Below, one piece after another: positions 56,576 through 62,117 of a DNA stretch of 62,117 nucleotides. Origin of the DNA: Chryseobacterium potabilaquae (GTDB taxonomy: Bacteria; Bacteroidota; Bacteroidia; Flavobacteriales; Weeksellaceae); NCBI RefSeq assembly GCF_902728265.1, contig NZ_CACVBR010000025.1, forward strand, positions 1 through 62,117, given 5' to 3'. The stretch's first letter is position 1; each line of letters starts with the position of its first letter. Under the pieces are notes generated by a model. That model was not told the origin of the DNA. It did not search any database and saw only the letters and a list, made by a program, of their open reading frames with translations. The translations under genes were made by a program, and so were the position numbers.

Positions 56576-58360
56576 ATGTCAGATATTATCCAGCTTTTAC
56601 CAGATCATGTGGCCAACCAAATTGCGGCGGGAGAGGTAGTACAGAGACCTGCTTCTGTCGTGAAGGAACTTTTGGAAAACGCAATAGATGCAGATGCAAC
56701 TAAAATTGAATTGATTGTAAGGGATGCAGGTAAAAACCTTATACAAGTTGTTGATGATGGGAAAGGAATGTCCGATACCGATGCCAGAATGGCATTTGAA
56801 AGACATGCTACTTCAAAGATTAAAGGAACGGAAGATATCTTTAAAATTGCAACAAAAGGTTTTAGAGGAGAAGCTCTCGCTTCTATAGCTGCAGTTTCCC
56901 AAGTTGAATTAAGAACAAAGCAGAAGGACTCAACCATTGGGACAAATATTTATATTGAAGGGGGAATATTTCAATTTCAGGATCCGATACAAACTTCAGA
57001 AGGGTGTAACTTTCTGATTAAAAATCTTTTTTATAATGTTCCGGCGAGAAGAAAGTTTCTTAAGAATAACAATATCGAATTCCGACATGTAATTGATGAA
57101 TTTCAACGTGTAGCCTTAGCTCATGAAAACTTAGAGTTCTCATTATTTCACGATGATGAACCTATTTTCAAACTGAGAAAAGGAACCCAAATGCAAAGGA
57201 TTATAGATGTATTTGGAAGAAAGCTACAACCTCAATTGATTCCAATTAAAGAAGATATTATTTGGTGTAAGCTTCATGGATTTGTGGCAAAACCTGAGGG
57301 AGCGAAAAAAACAAGAGGAGAGCAATTCCTTTTTGTGAATGGAAGATATTTTAAAAGTCCATATTTTAATAAGGCTGTTCAGGAAGCATTTGAAGGACTT
57401 CTTTTGCCAGGCTACATTCCTACTTTTTTTCTTTACCTTGAGCTGGATCCTGAAAAAATAGATATTAATATTCACCCTCAAAAAACCGAAGTTAAGTTTG
57501 AAGATGAACATTTAATCTTTGCCCTACTGCGATCCACAATAAAACGATCTTTAGGAATTTACAATGTGGCCCCAAGTCTTGATTTCGAAAGAGATCCGAA
57601 ATTAGATGATATTATGCAAAAGACTTTTCCAAGTAAAGGGAACAGTGGAGGAGGAACGATTAAAATGCCGGAGATCATCGTAGATAGAGATTATAATCCC
57701 TTTTTAGAAGAAAGAGAAGTAAAGCAAGTGGAAATTCAAAACCTTGCTGAAATGTACCATCAAAATATCGCGGCAGAGCCATCAAAGATCAACTTATTTG
57801 AAGATGAAGATTTTGATGAAGATCTGATGAGGCTTCCCAATGGATATTGGCTTTTCAATAAAGGAGATAGAACCTTGATGTTGGATTTGGGGAGGATGCA
57901 CAGGCTTTGGGTTTCAGAAAATACAAAACCCGTAAAAAAAGGAGCTACAAACGGTCAGGCTTTGCTTTTTTCTTTGGAGTATCATATGAACGAAATAGAA
58001 AAAAATAAATATAAATCCATTAAAAAATATCTTCCGGAGCTTGGATTCGACATGAAAATTGCTCATGAAAGTGTATTGAGAATTGATGCTGTTCCTGAAG
58101 GCCTCAAAGAAACTCAGGTAATGAAGTTTTTAGAAGATCTATTTGAGATTCTAGAATATAAAACAGAAGAGGAGTTTATGCAGTTTTATCAAAATCAATG
58201 GAATAAGATGCAATCAAAATCAAGATTTGATTTTATATATAAAAAAGATGCAGAACAACTTATTAGAGATTTTACAGCACTAGGCTTCCCTGAATTTTTA
58301 CCTAATGGGAAAAGATGTTTTTATGAAGTTCCGTTTAATGATTTTAAAAATAAATTTTAA
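56576..58360 (+). CDS. mutL: DNA mismatch repair protein MutL
   Basis: The 594-residue protein starts at ATG 56576. The N-terminal GHKL ATPase has 'IAAGEVVQRPASVVKELLENAIDADA', 'DDGKGMS' and 'TKGFRGEALASIAAV'. The transducer domain reads 'FVNGRYFKSP' and 'DINIHPQKTEVKF', and a C-terminal dimerisation domain spans about 400-594. The endonuclease motif DQHA-x2-E of many non-gamma MutLs was not seen at the expected place, where 'LGRMHRLWVSE' is found instead. The protein links MutS mismatch recognition to strand incision. The rhomboid gene follows by 3 bases. Confidence 0.95.
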   Translation: MSDIIQLLPDHVANQIAAGEVVQRPASVVKELLENAIDADATKIELIVRDAGKNLIQVVDDGKGMSDTDARMAFERHATSKIKGTEDIFKIATKGFRGEALASIAAVSQVELRTKQKDSTIGTNIYIEGGIFQFQDPIQTSEGCNFLIKNLFYNVPARRKFLKNNNIEFRHVIDEFQRVALAHENLEFSLFHDDEPIFKLRKGTQMQRIIDVFGRKLQPQLIPIKEDIIWCKLHGFVAKPEGAKKTRGEQFLFVNGRYFKSPYFNKAVQEAFEGLLLPGYIPTFFLYLELDPEKIDINIHPQKTEVKFEDEHLIFALLRSTIKRSLGIYNVAPSLDFERDPKLDDIMQKTFPSKGNSGGGTIKMPEIIVDRDYNPFLEEREVKQVEIQNLAEMYHQNIAAEPSKINLFEDEDFDEDLMRLPNGYWLFNKGDRTLMLDLGRMHRLWVSENTKPVKKGATNGQALLFSLEYHMNEIEKNKYKSIKKYLPELGFDMKIAHESVLRIDAVPEGLKETQVMKFLEDLFEILEYKTEEEFMQFYQNQWNKMQSKSRFDFIYKKDAEQLIRDFTALGFPEFLPNGKRCFYEVPFNDFKNKF

Positions 58361-58363
58361 GAA

Positions 58364-59095
58364 ATGTTCAATAATATACCACCCGTTACACGGAATATTA
58401 TCATTATAAATGTGATTGTCTTCTTGATAGCTAATTTTTTATTTAGAGAGCAGTTAACTGAATACCTAGCAGCTTTTTATCCTTTTTCTCCCTATTTCAA
58501 ATCTTGGCAGATAATTACACATATGTTTATGCATGGAAGTGTTATGCATATTTTATTTAATATGTTGACATTATGGAGCTTTGGTCCTATTTTAGAACAG
58601 AGTGTGGGTGAAAAAAGATATTTAATTCTTTATTTTTTAAGTGGATTGGGAGCGTTTTTTTTATTTAATTTTTGGAACTTTATTGAGGTTCAGCAGATCT
58701 CAACTCATTTAGAGCAGCTTGGATTTAATGTGAATGCCTATCTTTCGGGTGCAAATGTAGCATATTCAGGAAACGATGTATCGATTCTTGAACAAAAAGA
58801 ACTGTTAAATAGTCTAAATAATATTATAAGTGTTCCAATGGTTGGAGCTTCTGGTGCAATTTTTGGAGTTGTATCTGCGTTTGCTACACTCTATCCAAAT
58901 GCAAAAATAATGATGATGTTCATTCCTATACCAATGAAAGTAAAATATTTGATGCCTATTATCATTATTGTTTCTATAGGCTTAGGCGTTTCAGGAAATG
59001 GGGGCGGAATTGCTCATCTTGCTCATGTTGGGGGTGCTTTAGTGGGATGGTTGTTAGCAAGAACTTGGAAAAAACATTTATATAGATTTCATTAA
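58364..59095 (+). CDS. Rhomboid-family intramembrane serine protease
   Basis: The 243-residue protein has six membrane helices. The catalytic Ser163 stands in GASGAIFG and the partner His221 in AHLAHVGGALVG. The 'HMFMHGSVMHILFNMLTLWSFG' loop is typical of the family. It cleaves transmembrane segments of substrate proteins. A loop of about 45 residues (105-150) between helices is longer than in GlpG and is common in Bacteroidota members. It lies in an apparent operon behind mutL and before two EEP hydrolase genes. Confidence 0.95.
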   Translation: MFNNIPPVTRNIIIINVIVFLIANFLFREQLTEYLAAFYPFSPYFKSWQIITHMFMHGSVMHILFNMLTLWSFGPILEQSVGEKRYLILYFLSGLGAFFLFNFWNFIEVQQISTHLEQLGFNVNAYLSGANVAYSGNDVSILEQKELLNSLNNIISVPMVGASGAIFGVVSAFATLYPNAKIMMMFIPIPMKVKYLMPIIIIVSIGLGVSGNGGGIAHLAHVGGALVGWLLARTWKKHLYRFH

Positions 59096-59097
59096 GA

Positions 59098-60096
59098 TTG
59101 CCTGTGAAAATTTTTCGTTTAATTTTACTCATCCTGCATGTAGGGATATCGATTCTTTTGATAGGCATATTTATGAATGCCTATGTGCCTCCTAAAATGT
59201 TTCCTTGGTTTAATCTAATTCCCTTAGGTTTTCCGATATTAATCATTACGTATACTCTCATCACTATTTTTTGGATTTTTAGCCTTAAAAAGAGAGTAAT
59301 AGTTTTTATTTTATATGGGTTATTGTTTATTAATCCTATTAGGCGTTGGATTAATTTCTCCTCTGTGGAAAATAAAGAAAGGGGAGATCTTAAAATATTA
59401 TCTTTTAATGTTAAAGGAGGTGAATTTGGAAAGGAAGCCATTGAAAACTATATTAATAATGCCGGAGCAGATATTGTTTTGTTGCAAGAAAGAGGAAGAA
59501 AGGGATTTGCTTTTAAAGATTTAAAAGCAAACGAAGAAATTCCGGTTGTATCATTATATTCAAAATATAAAATAATCAATCATAAAGGTCTTATTATTGG
59601 AGATTTTGAAGATTTCAATGCCTATGCAGATCAGACAGATATTGAGATAAAAGGACATATTTACCGTTTTGTGAATGTCTATTTACAGCCTTTTAAATTT
59701 GAAAAAAGTATGGTAAAACTGCATGGAAATGAAGAAGATGAACAGAAGTTAAAAGATATCGTTAAACGCCTTATTCCCACATTTAAAAGACATCAAGAAC
59801 AAATTGAAATAATCCGCAAAGCAATTGATAATTCTCCATATCCTGTAATATTGGCTGGAGATTTTAATTCTGTACCTAATTCCTATGAATATTATCATTT
59901 GCCATATGGTTTGAAAGATGTCTTTTTTGAGGCTGGGAGAGGAAGTGCTACCAGTTTTCACGATTATACATTTCCATTAAGAATCGATTATGTCTTTTCT
60001 TCTCCTTCTATAGTACCCACGAGCTATAAAGTAGATAGGTCTGTTAAAATCTCGGATCACTATCCTGTATTGACAACTTTTAAAATAAGCAACTAA
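59098..60096 (+). CDS. Membrane-anchored EEP-family hydrolase, copy 1
   Basis: The 332-residue protein starts at TTG (59098); a GTG at 59104 is possible. Three N-terminal membrane helices (about 5-85) precede an endonuclease/exonuclease/phosphatase domain: 'LKILSFNVKGGEFG', 'ADIVLLQERG', 'PVILAGDFNSVPNSYEY', and 'RIDYVFSS....SDHYPV'. The metal-binding Asn/Glu and catalytic Asp/His residues are all in place. It could cut DNA, RNA or phosphoesters of lipids; the domain should face the side set by three helices. It follows the rhomboid gene by 2 bases and resembles the gene at 60163. Confidence 0.9.
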   Translation: MPVKIFRLILLILHVGISILLIGIFMNAYVPPKMFPWFNLIPLGFPILIITYTLITIFWIFSLKKRVIVFILYGLLFINPIRRWINFSSVENKERGDLKILSFNVKGGEFGKEAIENYINNAGADIVLLQERGRKGFAFKDLKANEEIPVVSLYSKYKIINHKGLIIGDFEDFNAYADQTDIEIKGHIYRFVNVYLQPFKFEKSMVKLHGNEEDEQKLKDIVKRLIPTFKRHQEQIEIIRKAIDNSPYPVILAGDFNSVPNSYEYYHLPYGLKDVFFEAGRGSATSFHDYTFPLRIDYVFSSPSIVPTSYKVDRSVKISDHYPVLTTFKISN

Positions 60097-60162
60097 TTGT
60101 CTTAAAATTAGTTAAATGTTGATGGTTGGTAGGATTTTTGCTCAAAAATTATCGTATCAAGT

Positions 60163-61146
60163 ATGTTGCCTATGAAGAAGAACCCTATATTATTATTTTT
60201 TCACCTCGGAGTTATTGTTTTATTACTATGCACATTAGGAAATGCATGGATTCCACCGAACTTTTTTGGTAATTTAAACCTTCTTTCATTGGGGTTTCCT
60301 TATTTGATCATCCTCCATATTGTATTAACCATAGTTTGGACATTTAAAAAACAAAAAATAGCCATTGCATTCGCTTTGGTCACTCTCATATTTTATAATC
60401 CTATCCGACGATGGATTAATTTTTCTCCCGAGACCGAAAATATTAAGTCGATAAGGGATATAAAAGTATTGACTTTTAATGTGAGATATGGGGATTTTGG
60501 GTGGGATAAAATTACTAAATATATTAATGATCAAAATCCCGATATCATTTTGGTGCAGGAAAAAGATACTAATAGGGCTTTAAAATATGATATGGTAAAG
60601 TATCCTACTGTTATTTTGAAAACCAAGCATAGAATTGTAAGGCAAGAAGAATTGATTGATGATAAATCTCGAGGAAATTCTTTTTATGCGGATATAGATA
60701 TTAACGGGAAGATAATAAGAGTGGTTAATGTATATTTAGAACCCTTTAGACTTCATAAATCAATGCTTAAGTTTGATGGTTTTGGGCTGCCCACTAAGAA
60801 AATTAGTATGTTACTTGCCCATATGATTCCTACATTTAAAGCTCATGAAGACCAGATCAAAAAAATCCGCAAAGCTGTGGATTTATCTCCCTATCCGGTA
60901 ATATTGGCAGGAGATTTTAATTCTGTACCCAACTCCTATGAATATTATAGCTTGGGTAAAGACTTACAAGATGCATTTTTAACAGCCGGAAATGGAAGTT
61001 CTACCAGTTTTGACGATTATAAACTGCCATTGAGAATTGATTATATTTTTTCTTCAAAATCAATTATCCCTATAAGCTATAAAGTAGATCATTCTGTAAA
61101 ATTATCGGATCATTATCCTGTAATTGCAGAATTTCTATTAAATTAG
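60163..61146 (+). CDS. Membrane-anchored EEP-family hydrolase, copy 2
   Basis: The 327-residue tandem paralogue of the previous protein has the same architecture: three membrane helices, 'IKVLTFNVRYGDFG', 'PDIILVQEKD', 'PVILAGDFNSVPNSYEY', 'RIDYIFSSKSIIPISYKVDHSVKLSDHYPV'. The start is ATG (60163), with a second ATG at 60172. The catalytic residues are kept, so both copies appear active. The DFNSVPNSYEY block is identical, while the membrane part is less so, indicating an old duplication. The lipoprotein gene follows after 4 bases. Confidence 0.9.
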   Translation: MLPMKKNPILLFFHLGVIVLLLCTLGNAWIPPNFFGNLNLLSLGFPYLIILHIVLTIVWTFKKQKIAIAFALVTLIFYNPIRRWINFSPETENIKSIRDIKVLTFNVRYGDFGWDKITKYINDQNPDIILVQEKDTNRALKYDMVKYPTVILKTKHRIVRQEELIDDKSRGNSFYADIDINGKIIRVVNVYLEPFRLHKSMLKFDGFGLPTKKISMLLAHMIPTFKAHEDQIKKIRKAVDLSPYPVILAGDFNSVPNSYEYYSLGKDLQDAFLTAGNGSSTSFDDYKLPLRIDYIFSSKSIIPISYKVDHSVKLSDHYPVIAEFLLN

Positions 61147-61150
61147 TTTC

Positions 61151-61510
61151 ATGAAAAGTGGGTTATCTATAGGATTTATTTTTTTACTTTTTTTTATTAT
61201 TAATTGTACAAAAAAAGAAATGACAACAGTGGATGTCGGGGAAGACACAAAAGCTCATTATGATACTACTGCGATTGATTCTTTTTCAGTTGGTGCTACA
61301 TCTGTGGATATAGTTCGGAAGATAAAAATGTCTTCCAAGAAGTATCAAGACTCTATAAAAGAAGCAGCTGCACGTCAAATAGAAGAAAAAAGAATTAAAG
61401 ATGAGCTTGAAAAAGAGAACAAAAAGAAATTAGAAGAAGAAAAGAAGAAAAATGAGGAGAATAGTGCGAAAAAAATCACAGGTTCTACTCAAACAATAAC
61501 AACAGAATAA
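61151..61510 (+). CDS. Small lipoprotein with charged coiled coil
   Basis: The 119-residue protein has a lipobox-like IINC (Cys19). A short Thr/Asp/Ser-rich region is followed by a highly charged Lys/Glu helix (about 60-110) typical of coiled coils, and a Ser/Thr tail. The function is unknown; the charged rod suggests an envelope spacer. It follows the second EEP gene by 4 bases and precedes another lipoprotein gene by 22 bases. Confidence 0.75.
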   Translation: MKSGLSIGFIFLLFFIINCTKKEMTTVDVGEDTKAHYDTTAIDSFSVGATSVDIVRKIKMSSKKYQDSIKEAAARQIEEKRIKDELEKENKKKLEEEKKKNEENSAKKITGSTQTITTE

Positions 61511-61532
61511 ATAGTTTTAAAAAAAAATGATC

Positions 61533-61913
61533 ATGAAAAAATACATTTTAGCCAGTGGTATTATATCGATCTTAACTGTATCTTGTACAAAATCTACAAC
61601 AAAGACAGAGAAAGTTGAAAATCCGGATGGAAGTGTTACAACAACCACTACCACGGTTACTCAAGATGGAGTAAATATAATGGATACTTCAAAAGTAGCA
61701 AAAGTAAAACAAGATGTTGATGCTAAAGTTGATAAAGCGGGAGATAAAATTGATGAAGCCGCTCAGAAAACAAAAAAAAACCTTGACCAAGCAGGTAAAG
61801 ATATAAAGAAAGGAGCTCAAGAGATTGGTAAAGATGTAAAAGATGCCGCAGAAAAAGGGGCTGCAAAAGTTGAAGAGGGTGCAAAAAAGCTTAAAGAAGA
61901 TTTGAAAAAATAA
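61533..61913 (+). CDS. Small lipoprotein with LEA-like repeats
   Basis: The protein is 126 residues from ATG at 61533 (an overlapping ATG at 61527 adds two). It has a lipobox (LTVSC, Cys18), a Thr-rich segment, and then an amphipathic region with 11-residue-like repeats ('DKAGDKIDEAAQKTKKNLDQAGKDIKKGAQEIGKDVKDAAEKGAAK'). This is the pattern of late-embryogenesis-abundant and YtxH-like proteins that protect membranes under stress. The IS256-family element begins about 25 bases after the stop. Confidence 0.8.
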   Translation: MKKYILASGIISILTVSCTKSTTKTEKVENPDGSVTTTTTTVTQDGVNIMDTSKVAKVKQDVDAKVDKAGDKIDEAAQKTKKNLDQAGKDIKKGAQEIGKDVKDAAEKGAAKVEEGAKKLKEDLKK

Positions 61914-61937
61914 AGAAAAACCGCAGATTATCTATGG

Positions 61938-62117
61938 TAGTGTCTCACTAACTGTGTAAGTTAAAAAGTTATTCTGGAAAATTTAGAGCTCTTACAGCTC
62001 AAGAAATTTTTCGGAAATAACTTTTTATTATTTTTAACCATTACATAGTTATGATTGACAAAGAAGATTTACTAAACAACAAGGACTTCTACAAGTCCTT
62101 CAAAAATGGAGAAGATT
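61938..62117 (+). mobile_element. Left end of an IS256-family insertion sequence (partial)
   Basis: The end begins around GTAGTGTCTCACTAACTG, followed by a 110-bp leader and a transposase start codon at 62051. The boundary is approximate because the right end and target duplication are outside the window. Confidence 0.65.
62051..62117 (+). CDS. IS256-family transposase, N-terminal fragment
   Basis: Twenty-two codons are visible before the window ends: MIDKEDLLNNKDFYKSF then KNGED. This matches the characteristic opening of IS256-family (Mutator-type DDE) transposases of Flavobacteriia. It cuts and pastes or copies the element through its terminal repeats. Completeness cannot be judged from the fragment. 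Confidence 0.75.
   Translation, partial: MIDKEDLLNNKDFYKSFKNGED

Noticed and set aside
1..62117. CRISPR array or other regular short repeats
   Set aside because: No series of equal repeats with unique spacers was seen; the only regular repeats are coding (31019-33673) or paired operator and inversion sites.

Overview
The window looks like chromosome from a low-GC Flavobacteriia bacterium of the Chryseobacterium/Elizabethkingia type (Weeksellaceae). The reasons are the AT-rich codon use, frequent TTG/GTG starts with no strong Shine-Dalgarno sites, promoters of the Bacteroidota form (TTG or TTTG, about 20 bases, then TAnnTTTG), and lineage-typical families: GLPGLI proteins, TonB receptor/DUF4249 pairs, DUF4421, DUF3127 and FISUMP proteins. 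The genus is an inference from family content; no rRNA or marker alignment was possible.

Layout. 1-127 is the end of an IS3-type element. 181-4640 holds minus-strand genes of mostly unknown role (a 69-aa membrane protein, a 620-aa protein with a transthyretin-like domain, an HTTM membrane protein with its partner, and a 196-aa secreted protein). Three of these genes carry the same stem-forming motif 23-24 bases before their start codons. 4845-5483 is a DUF1579 lipoprotein. 5552-10980 is an NAD/ADP-ribose locus: a Nudix-winged-helix (NrtR-like) regulator followed by NADAR, SPFH, NAD-kinase-like, macrodomain, sirtuin and RNA 2'-phosphotransferase genes, ending in a truncated metallophosphatase. 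Four copies of a 21-bp dyad (TTWGYGT-N7-ACRCAAA) lie in its promoters.

11009-26611 is mostly core: an M14 peptidase, a JmjC-like oxygenase, a TonB-type barrel with a GLPGLI partner, feoA-feoB plus a small Cys-rich protein, a DUF4421 protein, a phosphoglucosamine mutase, a TPR protein, an EamA transporter, aat and DUF3127. Three tRNA genes (Leu-TAG, Gly-GCC, Leu-TAA) follow at 26787-27040 behind a clear promoter.

27710-46522 is accessory. It opens with a tyrosine recombinase whose promoter lies in a 191-bp segment bounded by 25-bp inverted repeats, each built like a recombinase core site. This is a strong candidate for an invertible promoter. Beyond it are secreted proteins with the 'VG(V/I)NT' N-terminus, two near-duplicate FISUMP proteins sharing tandem 103-residue repeats, two transposase-like helix-turn-helix proteins, two paralogous GT4 glycosyltransferases, a TlpA-like protein, a LuxR-type response regulator, and an MBOAT acyltransferase with an SGNH-like partner. 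Long gaps hold terminators and what look like decayed coding fragments.

46882-61913 returns to conserved genes: a DUF4249/TonB receptor pair, an outer-membrane barrel, an Ala-rich secreted protein, an OmpR-type two-component system followed by a UspA-like/DUF1275 pair with a phased TAAT array in its promoter, then mutL, a rhomboid protease, two tandem membrane-anchored EEP hydrolases and two small lipoproteins. The window ends inside an IS256-family element (from about 61938), so both edges are insertion sequences.
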